Assembly (NCBI GenBank): GCA_011799875.1
Contig: CM022303.1
Span: forward strand, 424,570,483 to 424,634,482
DNA: 64,000 nt
Source of the DNA: Thinopyrum elongatum
Lineage: Eukaryota; Streptophyta; Magnoliopsida; Poales; Poaceae
Direction: 5' to 3'
Shown here: piece by piece, positions 23,403 through 34,659 of the stretch
Layout of the letters: each line of letters opens with the position of its first letter
How positions within the stretch are numbered: position 1 is the stretch's first letter
Notes under the pieces: generated by a model
What the model was told of the DNA's origin: nothing
Database searches by the model: none
What the model saw: the letters and a program-made list of their open reading frames with translations, nothing else
Made by a program: the position numbers and the translations under genes

Positions 23403-23891
23403 TTAAGCCCTACCGCCGCCATTGAAATGAGGCGAGCGGTGAGGGAACCGTGGAGAATGGCGAGGAAGCGACATCGCGCCATCCAGCCTCCTCTTGCGGT
23501 GGGAGAACGAATACTCCTGTGGCTCCGGCTGGCACTGCACCCTCACGAACGGCACATCGTACTCGATCGATTCGTTATCCTCTAGATGCTCGACCTTCGA
23601 CCTGTACGCCCACCACCTCCGCCTGACTTTCACGTCGGGCGAATCTGTCTGCTACATCGCCCAAAGGAGATACTTGATGAACTCGAAGGACTGCGGCGTG
23701 ACTGCCGCCAGGGAGTACATCACCGTCCTCATCGCCACCGTCTTGCTCTTTCGCATACATTGCCACATGGCCCTCACCGTCCTCGAAATCTCCCACTTGT
23801 TGTCAAACCAAGTAAGGATCTCCTTCAACCTGGCTAACTTCGCCTGGTCGCCACCGGTGATCTGCCCGATTTGCCGCTGCATCCTCTCCAT
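23403..23891 (-). pseudogene. Captured gene fragment, copy 1 (unknown family), one nonsense codon
   Basis: The minus-strand frame of 163 codons starts MERMQRQ and has one in-frame stop at about 23649, at a position where copy 2 has Glu (WAM*QTDSPD against WAMEQTDSPD). Landmarks are TGG-AKLA near the N-terminus, WFDN, YLLWAM in the middle and YDVPFVRVQ followed by a basic KRR run near the end. Copy 2 at 24737-25213 shares all of these in the opposite orientation. I do not recognise the family. Both lie inside a retrotransposon, so they are probably pieces of a host gene picked up by the element. Confidence 0.55.
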
Positions 23892-23929
23892 AGATGTCCT
23901 TCTGAGAGGTCCGGTGCTAGCTTTGGAAG

Positions 23930-24180
23930 ATGGGAGGTGAGACGGTGGTCTTGCAATGGAGAAGAGGGAGAGGCGAGACAGTGGTTTTGCAATGGAGAAG
24001 AGGGAGAGGCGAGACGGTGGTTTTGGAATGGAGATGATGGAGAGGAGAGGGGGTGGTTTTGCAATGGAGAAGAGGGAGAGGCGAGACGGTGGTTTTGGAA
24101 TGGAGATGATGGAGAGGAGAGGGGGTGGTTTTACAATGGAGAAGAGGGAGAGGAGCGTGCGGCAGCGATTTAGGATTGGA
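23930..24180 (+). repeat. ~48-bp minisatellite upstream of captured copy 1
   Basis: GGTGGTTTTGCAATGGAGAA and close variants repeat about five times between 23940 and 24150. On the minus strand this lies directly upstream of the copy 1 start codon. The complementary motif set lies upstream of copy 2, so the repeat was part of the ancestral 5' region. Confidence 0.75.
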
Positions 24181-24239
24181 CGAGAGGGCTGGCGCGCTGT
24201 GACTGGATCAAAATCAAAATCAATTTACCCTTCAATTAA

Positions 24240-24480
24240 GAAAGCGACCCCGCATTAACTAGTCTCCCTTGTATTCTAGGTCATATTTGACCATGATTTT
24301 CACAAATAAAATATATGTTATACGTTGCAAAAATAGTATAATTTGAAAGTACATTCAGATACGAACCAAACGATACAATTTTTGATGACATGCATTCACA
24401 TTTTGCTTGTCAAATACAGTACGTGGTCAAACTTTGACCCAAAATACACAAAATAAAAAAAATACTTCCAAGACCAGCGC
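24240..24480. other. AT-rich spacer between the inverted gene copies
   Basis: No gene is visible. Text such as ATTTGACCATGATTTTCAC and CGTGGTCAAACTTTGACCC resembles Stowaway MITE interior sequence, so a decayed MITE may mark the inversion point. The CTCCCTCCGT termini are not clear. Confidence 0.35.
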
Positions 24481-24712
24481 CGCTCCTCTCCTCTTAAACC
24501 ACCGCCACTCCTCTCCTATTCCAATCCAAATCTAGCGCCGCTCCTCTCCTCTTCCATTTCAAAACCACCACCGCTCCTCTCCTGTTCCAATCCAAAACCA
24601 GCGCCGCTCCTCTCCTCTTCCATTTCAAAACCACCACCGCTCCTCTCCCATTTTAATCCAAAACCAGCGCCGCTCCTCTCCTCTTCCATTCAAAAACCAC
24701 CGCCGGCGAGTG
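24475..24712 (+). repeat. Minisatellite upstream of captured copy 2
   Basis: Units of about 40 bp containing CGCTCCTCTCCTCTTCC and CAAAACCACC repeat six times. They are related, as inverse complement, to the repeat at 23930-24180. Confidence 0.7.
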
Positions 24713-24736
24713 AAGGTGCTGCGGAGAAGTAGATTG

Positions 24737-25213
24737 ATGGAGGAGTACAACCGATATGTGTGGCTCACAGGCGGCAACCCTGCGAAGCTAGCTGGGATGT
24801 TGGAGATACAGTCTTGGTTTGACAACCCGGAGCAATTAGCGGCGACGGCGAAAGCGATGGCCAAATATCTGGAAAAGAGCAAAAATGAGGCGATAGGCTG
24901 GGAGGGAGTCGTGCGTGAGTACATAGAGCTGCTCCTTTGGGCCATGGAGCAAACAGATTCACCAGATCCGATCGTGAGGCTGCAGTGGTGGGAGTATTGA
25001 TCCAAGATGGAGCATCCACCTGAGATTGAAGGATCGAACATCTACACAGTGCCGTTTGTGAGTGTGCCATGGTAGAGCGAGCCGATGGAGTCTTCATCGA
25101 CCGAACCCAACTGCAAGAGGAGAAAAACAGTTGGCGCGACGACGCTTCCCCGCCATCCTCTCCCTCGCCGTTCACCTCGTCCCACGGGGCGGCTGTCTGC
25201 CGCCGAGGAATAG
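24737..25213 (+). pseudogene. Captured gene fragment, copy 2 (same unknown family), two nonsense codons
   Basis: The plus-strand frame of 159 codons starts MEEYNRY and has in-frame stops at 24998-25000 and 25073-25075. It matches copy 1 along its length: TGGNPAKLA, WFDN, LLLWAMEQTDSPD, WW-Y-SK-EH, YTVPFV and a basic KRRK run, with LPRHPLPRRSPR near the end. The two copies have diverged clearly, so they were probably separate paralogues or an old duplication. The end lies 13 bp before the right LTR. Confidence 0.55.
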
Positions 25214-25226
25214 GAGGGGACTCCCC

Positions 25227-26966
25227 TGAAGGAAATATGCCCTAGAGGCAATAATAAAGTTGATATTTATATTTCCTTATATCATGATAAATGTTTATTA
25301 TTCATGCTAGAATTGTATTAACCGGAAACTTAATACATGTGTGAATACATAGACAAACAGAGTGTCCCTAGTATGCCTCTACTTGACTAGCTTGTTTATC
25401 AAAGATGGTTATGTTTCTTGACCATAGACATGTGTTGTCATTTGATGAACAGGATCACATCATTAGAGAATGATGTGATGGACGAGACCCATCCGTTAGC
25501 TTAGCATAATGATCGTTAAGTTTGATTGCTATTGCTTTCTTCATGACTTATACATATTCCTCTGACTATGAGATTATGCAACTCCCGAATACCGGAGGAA
25601 CACTTTGTGTGCTATCAAATGTCACAATGTAAATGGGTGATTATAAAGATGCTCTACAGGTGTCTCCGAAGGTGTTTGTTGGGTTGGCATAGATCGAGAT
25701 TAGGATTTGTCACTCCGAGTATCGGAGAGGTATCTCTGGGCCCTCTCGGTAATGCACATCACTATAAGCCTTGCAAGCAATGTGACTAATGAGTTAGTTA
25801 TGGGATGATACATTACGGAACGAGTAAAGAGACTTGCCAGTAACGAGATTGAACTAGGTATGAAGATACCGACGATCGAATCTCGGGCAAGTAACATACC
25901 GATGACAAAGGGAATAACGTATGCTGTTATGCGGTTTGACCGATAAAGATCTTCGTAGAATATGTAGGGGCCAATATGAGCATCTAGGTTCCGCTATTGG
26001 TTATTGACCAGAGATGTGTCTCGGTCATGTTTACATAGTTCTCGAACCCGTAGGGTCCGCACGCTTAACGTTCGATGACGATTTGTATTATGAGTTATGT
26101 GTTTTGGTGACCGAAGTTTGTTCGGATTCCAGATGAGATCACGGACATGACGAGGAGTCTCGAAATGGTCGAGAGGTAAAGATTGATATATTGGAAGGTT
26201 ACATTCGGACATCGGAATGGTTTTGGAGTGATTCAGGTATTTTTCGGAGTACCGAGGGGTTACCGGAACCCCCCGGGGAAGTTAATGGGCCTTATTGGGC
26301 CATAGTGGAGAGAGGGAGGAAGGCCACTAGGTGGCGTGCGCCTTCCCCCTGCCCAATCCGAATTGGACAAGGGGTGGGGGGCGCAGCCCCTCCTTTCCTT
26401 CTCCCTCTCCCCCCTTTCCCCTTTCCCCTCTCCGTTGGAAGGGGGGGCCGAATCCTACTAGGAGTGGAGTCCTAGTAGGACTTCCCCCCTTGGCGCGCCT
26501 CCTCCTAGGCCGGCCGCCTCCTTCCCCTCTCCTTTATATACGGGGGCGGGGGGCACCCCAAAAGGATATCAGATATTCTCTTAGCCATGTGCAGTGCCCC
26601 CCTCCACAGTTTACTCCTATGGTCATAGCGTCGTAGTGCTTAGGCGAAGCCCTGCGCGGATCACATCACCATCACCGTCACCACGTCGTCGTGCTGACGA
26701 AACTCTCCCTCGACCTTCTGCTGGATCAAGAGTTCGAGGGACATCATCGAGTTGAACGTGTGCTAAACTCGGAGGTGCCGTACGTTTGGTGCTTGATTGG
26801 TTGAATCGCGAAGACGTTCGACTACATCAACCGCGTTAAGCTAACGCTTCCGCTTTCGGTCTACGAGGGTACATGGACACACTCTCCCCCTCTCGTTGCT
26901 ATGCATCTCCTAGATAGATCTTGCGTGAGCGTAGGATTTTTTTTTGAAATTGCACGTTCCCCTTCA
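25227..26966 (+). repeat. Right LTR of the Angela-like Copia element
   Basis: It matches the left LTR throughout, including TATA-like TTTATATAC near 26535, and ends ACGTTCCCCTTCA before the duplication CACAG. A purine tract AGGAGGGGA lies just upstream and may be the polypurine tract. Confidence 0.9.
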
Positions 26967-27127
26967 CACAGGTGAACGACCTGGAGGCAGTGGCTCACCA
27001 GTCGCCACTGATCGAGATGCCATGTTTACAATATCTTTTTTTTAGTGGGGTAAGAGTTCCGATTTTCAATGGCGCGTGTAAGTTCTTTAGAACAATTGGT
27101 ATGGAGCGAAAATGGAATTCATCACTA

Positions 27128-27254
27128 CTACCTCCGTCCTAGTTTACTAGTCCCCATCTTATTTTGGGTCAAAGTTTGTCCACGAATTTTACTTGTAAAA
27201 TGTGAATGCAAAATGAGATTTTCTTATACCCAAACAAAAAAGGACCGGAGGGAG
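27128..27254. mobile_element. Stowaway MITE, ~127 bp
   Basis: It starts CTACCTCCGTCCTAGTTTAC after TA and ends GGACCGGAGGGAG before TG. The ends are the usual Stowaway inverted repeats with a few changes; one TA of the duplication has mutated. Confidence 0.75.
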
Positions 27255-27960
27255 TGATTGCTCTCACACGGACGCGACCTCTCACTAGCGTAGGCATTGA
27301 ACCAGCACGCCGGCCAAGAGGGCCCCACTCGCTGCATGCCAGGCTGAACACGCCTCCTCGCCGCATTCAACCGGCTTCAGACTGCCCCGCCTACCTCCAT
27401 TAAATCCGCGTGTGTGCCGGCAACACGTCCTTCCGCGAGCTGGCCAGCATTTTAGAACACAATGCCAGTTGGCTCCTCTCGTCCGCCCGCTATTTAAATG
27501 AGGCCAGACGCCTGGCAAGAACCGCACCACACCGCCGCTCCCCATATCCTCCTTGCACCATTTTCTCCACACTCTCCATAACATCCGGTGAGCAGGAAGA
27601 TGAGTTCTCCGGCATAATAGCCGGCTGGGTGCCCCGACGAGCCAGGCAACTCGCTGCCCCACCTCCCTCCCCACCCAGGCCGTCAGTACCATCGGCGAGG
27701 CTGCAGGCGGGCAAGCGGAGGAGCAAGGCACCACTCCAAGCTGGCCCCTGGTGCACGCCAGCACACGGGGGACCACGGCGTCCAGTGCACCGTGACTGGC
27801 CGCGCCATCCGACGCAAACATTGGCGGAACCGCGGCATGCCGGTGGAGGTGGCCAACACGTCCACGGCCACCACCGACACCGAGGAATAGTAGACCATGG
27901 GAGCCGCCACCGCTCAGAACCCATGAAGGCTACGACCACCGCGTCGCCGGCATAGACACC
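27255..27960 (+). pseudogene. GC-rich promoter-plus-exon-like fragment, unknown
   Basis: A TATTTAAA at about 27490 is followed by a C-rich leader and an ATG near 27600 whose frame hits two adjacent stops after five codons. The same frame then stays open for about 95 codons to the stop near 27889. It contains VQCTVTGRAIRRKHW-RNRGMPVEV, which looks protein-like but is not recognised. The block differs sharply in GC content from its flanks and may be a captured host promoter and first exon. Confidence 0.3.
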
Positions 27961-28450
27961 CGGTGTGTTGCCCGGTTTGGCTCAAAACATCATGGACCCC
28001 AGCCGCGGCCGACATTAGAGATTATACATGCTTCCAGAAGTTATTCGTGTTTAGTTAAAAAATGTCCAAAATATAATTAGTTACGCATGGTCTTGATTTG
28101 TAGTGCTCGCACTGGTAGTAGGAACTAGAGATTTTTCTTTATTTATAACTCTCCTCACATTTTTTTGGCTTTGAAGTGAATCATGGTTGTGGACATTATC
28201 TATGAATGTGTAGATATCTATGAACATGAGTTTGATGTGGAAGTTGAACTTGGAATGTTGGGCTTGCATGTGAACTATACCATGTCCAATGGTTCATCTG
28301 TTATTGTTCGGAAAGTAATGGCTGTTATTACATGACCCGGAAAAAATTTATTTTGTGCCACATCTAGGCATCACAGACTTACATACATCTCAGTAGATGC
28401 ACGGACATCGGAACAGGCATGCTGACTGGATAAACATTTGAACCTAGCTA
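27961..28450. other. Non-coding AT-rich stretch
   Basis: No protein-like frame or repeat structure is visible. It lies downstream, on the minus strand, of the coiled-coil exon at 28451-28866. Confidence 0.4.
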
Positions 28451-28866
28451 TTATGAATGAAAATTTGTATTGACAATTGTTTTAGATAGCAGGAGACGCC
28501 TAGCCTGCTCTGCCTCTGCTAGCTTCTTTCTGGCTTCTTCCATCTCTTCTTTGGCTTGGGTGAAGAGAGCATCTGATTGCTCTTTTCGCTTCTTCAGGAA
28601 CTCAGCTACATTCTCAAGGGCTGCTACACGCTTTCTTTCAGCCTTTACTAGAGCAACGAGGACACGAACACTTGACGAATCCACCTGGCTTGTGAGTAAT
28701 CCAGCATCATCTGGGAATTTGCACCTTGTGTCTAATCCGACATCATTAGGGAAATGGCACCTTGTGTGTAATCCAGCCACATTTTGGAAAAATGATCTCG
28801 AGGTTGACCATACTTCCCTCCTCAAAGGAACTGCTTCCTGGCATGAAGAAGTTACTTCTTTTTTAG
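28451..28866 (-). pseudogene. Terminal exon of an unknown minus-strand gene, coiled-coil
   Basis: An open frame of about 135 codons ends at the stop at 28451. The N-terminal half has near-repeats of about 13 residues sharing a G-x-x-TRC-x-FP(N/D)D motif (TRCHFPND, TRCKFPDD). The C-terminal half is a clear coiled coil with AERKRVAALENV and EEMEEARKKLAEAEQARR. It may be the last exon of a gene whose 5' end is the GC-rich block at 39470-39990, the Gypsy element at 29672-38936 lying in the intron. I do not recognise the family; a transposon-encoded protein is the simplest context-based guess. Confidence 0.4.
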
Positions 28867-29671
28867 ATCAATAGTCAGAGCTCCCCAGATCCATTAAGTA
28901 GAAGCCGGATAAGCAGGACTAGGAGAAGTGAATTCAAAAGGAGAAATATAAAAACAGACTCCAAGGTGAGAACACCCACTTCCTACATCAAGCTAAAAAG
29001 GAAAGCATTAGGATGATTAAGACTGTGCTTATTACATATCAAACAGAGCCAGTTTATAGAAACTACGACATATACATCAAAGAACACAAGGCTAAGAGAA
29101 ATAGAAAAACTAGCAGAGGGGTGCACCAAGCCATGGGTTGCTGCAGCAAAACAATCGGTAACCAGATGATCTCCAGGGCGTCTGTAGGCGTGTTTGACTA
29201 ACTAGCTTCAACGCTAAATTACAAAAGATTCATCCTACGACATGGTGGGTCCACTAAGTAAATTGAGATCCTACAAATGATTGAGAGCCTAATCAAGTGT
29301 ACAGGAAATTGTTTGTCTCCCCTATTATTGTTTAATAATCTGCCACACTACTGGATTGCATGGCAAGAACCCTAGCCAAGCAGACAACATGGTTTGATGC
29401 TGTTTTCGGCTCGGGGCTTGCCCAGGGCCTGGTCTAGTCCTGTGTTCACTACTGCTACCAGACACATACCATGTCAAAGTAAAAAAAATGGTCAAAAGAG
29501 GGGGCTCCCTCTGATTTCATTAACGAAACCATCAAGGAAACACAAAACATCCACCACTGCTAGTCAGGTTCTCAATGTCAAAGTAATTGAAAGGTTGTTA
29601 CTTACCAAAGCTCGTTTTACAGGTTCGGTGCAGCTCCTCTTTAACTTGCAACATTCCTTAAAGATGTACCC
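28867..29671. other. Non-coding stretch, probable intron, up to the Gypsy target site
   Basis: No protein-like frame is visible. The sequence continues at 38942 once the Gypsy element is removed. Confidence 0.4.
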
Positions 29672-30145
29672 TGAGGGAGTCCTGGATTAAGGGGTCCTCG
29701 GGCTGCCGACCTATTATGCTTGGGTCGGATTGATGGGCTATTATGGGGCCCAGGCTGGAGTGCAGATCCATGACCGGATAAGGTATCTTCGAAGCCATGG
29801 TGTGTCCTCCAAGTCAAGATTAGGTAGGATCTTCCTCTCTTTGTAACCGATCGCATGTAACCCTAACCCTACCGGTATCTATATAAACCGGAGGGTTTTA
29901 GTCTTTAGGGCTAGAGCTACATTCATTGCCTCATTGCCTTAGGTTTTGGCTTGCCTGATCTCGAGGTAGATCTACTCTATAACCATACCATACATCAAAT
30001 ACAATCAAGCAGGACGTAGGGTTTTACCTCTTCGAGAGGGCCCGAACCTGGGTAAATACCGTGTTCATCGTCCCTTGTTCCCCATTGATCCTAGATCCAC
30101 AGCTCGGGACCCCCTACCCGAGATCTGCCAGTTTTGACACCGACA
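29672..30145 (+). repeat. Left LTR of the Gypsy element
   Basis: 474 bp, TG...CA ends, with TATATAAA at 29881-29888. It is followed directly by TTGGTGCTTTCATTGAGAG, the expected primer-site position. Confidence 0.9.
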
Positions 30146-30192
30146 TTGGTGCTTTCATTGAGAGTTCTGCTGTTGGGTCACCAAAAGGATCA

Positions 30193-33100
30193 ATGGCTCG
30201 CCTAATCATCGGAGAAGGCGTTAGCTCCGGGGACCTCTTCGTTCCTAGCAAACTCTTTGCGTTCGGCAGCATTGTGCTGCAGCAATCTGGAGTACGTTGC
30301 AGATGTCCGTGGCGATTTGGTTTCTGCCGGATTCACTACGCCTGCTCCTGAATCCTCCCTCAATCCAATCTACGTATTGGCTCCCATCCTACGGCCAGCC
30401 TCGAGCTCGGATGTCTCTGCCTTGAACGGAGGCCAGGAACCCCTCTCGACCGTGTCCGCAATATCCACCGGAGACCCGCCTTCGGGCCATAATGCGGAAA
30501 CAAGGATCGGACACCGAGAGCCACTTTCGGCCGAACTCTCCCCTTGCAACACGTCTACGGCCTTGAGCCCCAGCGACGGGTCGATGTTCGATGGCCAGGG
30601 GTCACCCCTAGCCGAACTCCCCCTCGACAACTTGGCTTCGAGCCCCGACACGGAAGGAACATCCGAAGACCAGGTCTCGTTCTTGGTTTCTTACGACTAT
30701 TCAGCCCCGGGCCTCAAGGTTAACTCGGCTTTCAAAAACCAGGATCCAGCTTTGGCCCCGATTAGCCCTTGCCCCGTCACGTCGGAAGCCGCCCCCCTGC
30801 AGCCACCGCATACCAGTCCGGCGACCCTCACTTTAATAAGTGAGGCATTGGACCGAATCCAGATGATGGCTATTCGGGAGGATCCGCCCTCAGCTCGCGT
30901 TCAGCAGCCCTTTGAGACATGCTTCAGGGAATTTTGCGTCCCACCCACCACCCACCTCATAGCCATGGTCGAGGACTTAACTGACATGTTGGACTACACT
31001 TCGGAAAACACCTATTCCATGGACAAGGACAGCGGAGGTACCGTCAACACCGACGCCGCGCCTCCCATCACCGGCCGCTGGACGGCCATGTCCACTTACG
31101 ACATTTACATGGTGGACACTCCAAAAGACGACGGCACCCCCAGGAAGGATAGCGGCAAGCCCGGCGATGAGCCGCACAGGCGCCACAGACAATGTCGTCG
31201 CTCCAAGGCACGCCGAAGGCACGCCAACAACACGGACACTGGAGAGAACGACACTCCGGATAACGCGGACAACCTCGAGGACCACGACATCGACGAGCAA
31301 CCTCAAGCCGATCACGAGGAGGAAGACCCGCTCAACCTAGAGGACCTCGGTGACTCCAAAGACAGCAACTACCTCCCTCCCTCCGAAGAGGAGGTTAGCT
31401 TGGGCGAAGAGGATTTCATCTTCCCCGAAGACCAGCTGGATCAGGAGCGGTTCAAACGGCAGCTCATTGCCACCGCGCATAGCCTGAAGAAACAGCAACA
31501 GAGAATAAAGGCCGAGCAAGACACCCTCAATGACAGATGGACTAAAGTCCTAGCTGCCGAAGAAGGGTACAACCATGAGCGGCAGACCAAAAGCTACCCA
31601 ATGCGAAAGCTTCTGCCGCAATTCGACGATGAGGCCATAGAGCCAGCACCTGCACGGCACACTAAAGCGGACGAGCCAGACCGCCCCCTCGAGGACGGGA
31701 TAGGCTGGCCGATAAAACCGAACAGCCTATCGCTCCACCTTGCCATCCAGGCAAGGAGCCAGTCCAGCCTGCCTATGAGTACGACCTACAACGCGACCTA
31801 GATGCCCGTGCAAGTCTGACAAGATCCATCTACGGACCCAAAGACAACTCCCCGGATCGACGGGACAGTTACCAAGCTTGGCTAGACCGAAACAAGAGAG
31901 CTCAAGAACAACAGCGAGCCCGGATGACAGATGGTCTCTGGCGCGACGTAGCCCGAGTCAGGGGCACCGCTCACCCTCTGTGCTTCACAGATAGAGTGAT
32001 GCAGCACCAATTCCCGGAAGGCTTTAAGCCCGTAAACATCGAGCCCTACGACGGAACAACGGATCCGGCAGTATGAATAGAAGACTTCCTACCATTGAAG
32101 CTCAAGGGTCCGGATCGACACTAGTTAAACAGCCTCCCCAAAGACTCCATAGGATGTTGGGAAGAGCTGGAGGATGCTTTTCGAGCCAACTTTCAGGGTA
32201 CTTATGTCCGGCCGCCGAACGCTGATGACCTGAGCCACATAATCCAACAGCCCGGCGAGTCAGCCCGGCAATTCTAGAAACGGTTTTTGACCAAGAAGAA
32301 CCAAATTGTCGACTGTCCGGATGCCGAAGCCATAGCCACCTTCAGATACAGTATTCGAGATGAATGGCTAGCAAGGCAGCTCGGCCAGGACAAGCCAAAG
32401 ACAATGGCGGCTCTTACCTCCCTCATGACCCGTTCTTGTGCTGGGGAGGATAGTTGGTTGGCTCATAGAAGCACCAACCCGGAAGCCCCCGACACCTCTG
32501 AGGTTCGGGACATGAATGGAAAGCCACGACGCAACAAGAACAAGCATCGCCACAACGACGACGAAACCGACGAGACGGCAGTAAATGCTGGCAAAAGCCC
32601 ACGAAGCAAGGACGACGATGAGCCACGCAGGCCGAACAGTGGAGGCCAAAAACCCTTCCCTTCTGAGGTCAAGACGGTGAATATGATCTATGCCACCCAC
32701 ATACCAAGGAAAGAGAGGAAGCGTGCACTGCGGGATGTGTACGCCGTCGAGCCCGTAGCACCGAAGTTCAACCCGTGGTCGGCTTGCTCGATCACCTTTG
32801 ATCGCAGGGACCATCCGACCAGTATCCGTCACGGAGGATCGGCGGCCCTAGTACTCGACCCCATTATCGATGGGTACCACCTCATGAGAGTCCTAATGGA
32901 TGGAGGCAGTAGCCTCAATCTGATTTACGCAGACACAGCAAGGAAAATGGGGATTGATCCATCAAGGATCAAACCCAGCCACACCACCTTTAAGGGGGTT
33001 ATTCTGGGTGTAGAGGCCCGATGCTCAGGCACGGTAACACTGGAAGTAGTATTCGGCTCTCCGGACAACTTCCGACCCAAAGACTTGATCTCTGACATCG

Positions 33101-33399
33101 CCCCATTCCGAATTGGCTATCATGCCCTCCTTGGCCGAACGACGTTTGCCAAGTTCAACGCTGTCCCACACTATGCATACCTCAAGCTAAAAATGCCTGG
33201 GCCTGCAGGCATCATCACAATAAATGGCAACACGGAATGCTCGCTCCGGACCGAGGAGCACACTGTAGCACTAGCAGCCAAAGACCAGTCCGTCGCCAGT
33301 AGGCCAAGGTATCAGCCCGCCGTAAAGGCAAAAGATACACTTAAACGCGCTCGAGCCCGATCCCCGTCATGGGTACCCGCCTGCGTTCACCGCAAATAG
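30193..33399 (+). pseudogene. Gypsy gag and aspartic protease, broken
   Basis: Translation probably began at the ATG at 30193, shifts frame within about 100 bp, then stays open from about 30257 to 31801. It shifts again and runs through several stops between 31800 and 32287, then is open 32287-33399. The region around 32150-32330 carries the retrotransposon gag core (WEELEDAFRANFQGTY and PGES-R-F). The last frame contains a retroviral-type protease with the plant Gypsy active site form DGGSS at about 32902 and a later LLGRTTFAKF, the usual C-terminal protease motif. No reverse transcriptase follows. The N-terminal half is a low-complexity, Pro/Asp-rich gag extension with Lys/Gln-rich helices near 31450-31560. 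Confidence 0.75.
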
Positions 33400-34650
33400 G
33401 GAGACACCCCCCACGGTACGCCCGCCCTCCCCATGCGTTACGTGCCTCATCAGCACAACTTCACGCTAATGATACCATGGGCGTCCGTGGGGGCCTATAA
33501 CACTATGTGTTCGGCTCAACTGAACTATTATATCACCACGTCCTCGGACGACGACGGGCAGGACGCTGGACTCGCTCAGCATCAAGCTACAATGGCGGGT
33601 TTACATCTCAAGGTCCCTTTTTGAAGGCACCCCTCGCCAGCACATGGCGTTTTAAATGGATAACCAAGTTGCTCCCCTTCACCCCGCAGAAGGAAAGGCG
33701 TAGACATGTAGCAGGGCACAGTTGAGGCTTCGACCCACACATCAAGGCCTTTTGTAAACCTTCCTCTGTAAATTTTTCTTTTCTTCATTATTATACATAC
33801 CTCAGCAGTTCGAATTGTACGGATAGACGTCTAGAGCTTATGGAAAATAAAAACATCTTTCGTGGTGTTCGGGCATCTACATTATTAGGCTCCTTTCTCT
33901 TTTCTTTTTCCGCTCTTCGAATGGCTGAGTATACACATCTCGTGTATTAAACCGGTTACTTGATCGAAGGCCTGATTTTTCCCGTCAGCTCTACATACTA
34001 AGTCCGGCACCACCTCGCGTCGAGTGTCTGACGTCTCGGATATTGCACTATATGCATTAGTTCCGAACTATGTCTTGGGTCAATAGTTGGGTTGCCCGGC
34101 TCCTGTGCTTACCCTCTTACGTTCCGCATGTTCGGCTAAGAAGGTAAAGGGAGAACCCCTGTGATTGTGCTTCTGGCTAGTCCAGTCAAGCGCCTCAGGG
34201 GAGAAAGCTGAAAACTGACCGTCATAGTAGGCGAGAACTGGTCAGCGATCCGACGACAAGTGTTAAACTAAGAAATCGTTGGCGATTTACCCGTGTCATA
34301 CGAAGGGTTCGTCCTAGCACAAACCACGTGACTACAAAGGCATGCCTCGGCTCCCGCGTACATCACCAAAACTTGGGGGCTAGTCACTAGCCCCCGCCAT
34401 CAAGCTCCTATGGCTAAGTGAAAGTAATAAAGCCGCATAGTCCAATTGCCTAGTCTCTCTCTCGCGCTACCGCCTTCGGGCACCGAGACGTCGGCTAAGG
34501 GTAACAGTGCGGAGACGAAACACCCCTCGTAACATTTACTTGGGGGCTGAAGCTGACGACTGGTAACTTTCAGAATAACTAAACAGCCGCACATGAGTCA
34601 AAATTAAAACAATAAATACAAAACGGGCCGCACAGTAAAGCAACATGTTC
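33400..34650. other. Non-coding interior of the Gypsy element
   Basis: This lies between the protease end and the 3' end of the antisense gene. Two blocks carry an ACTTGGGGGCT motif (34371 and 34540), close to the polypurine-like tract before the LTR. Small frames show no domain; pol is missing here. Confidence 0.5.
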
Positions 34651-34659
34651 GGGTGGCAA

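Larger units (their letters stand above)
19121..26966 (+). mobile_element. Copia LTR retrotransposon, Angela/BARE-like, non-autonomous, complete with LTRs
   Basis: Two LTRs of 1743 and 1740 bp, both starting TGAAGGAAATATGCCC and ending GTTCCCCTTCA, are flanked by an identical 5-bp duplication CACAG (19116-19120 and 26967-26971). A Met-tRNA primer-binding site follows the left LTR and a Copia gag follows that. There is no protease, integrase, reverse transcriptase or RNase H of its own. Instead the 2.3 kb after gag holds fragments of other genes. Eight differences are visible in the first ~330 bp of the two LTRs, so insertion is not very recent. Intact duplication and ends show it transposed as this composite unit. 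Confidence 0.9.
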
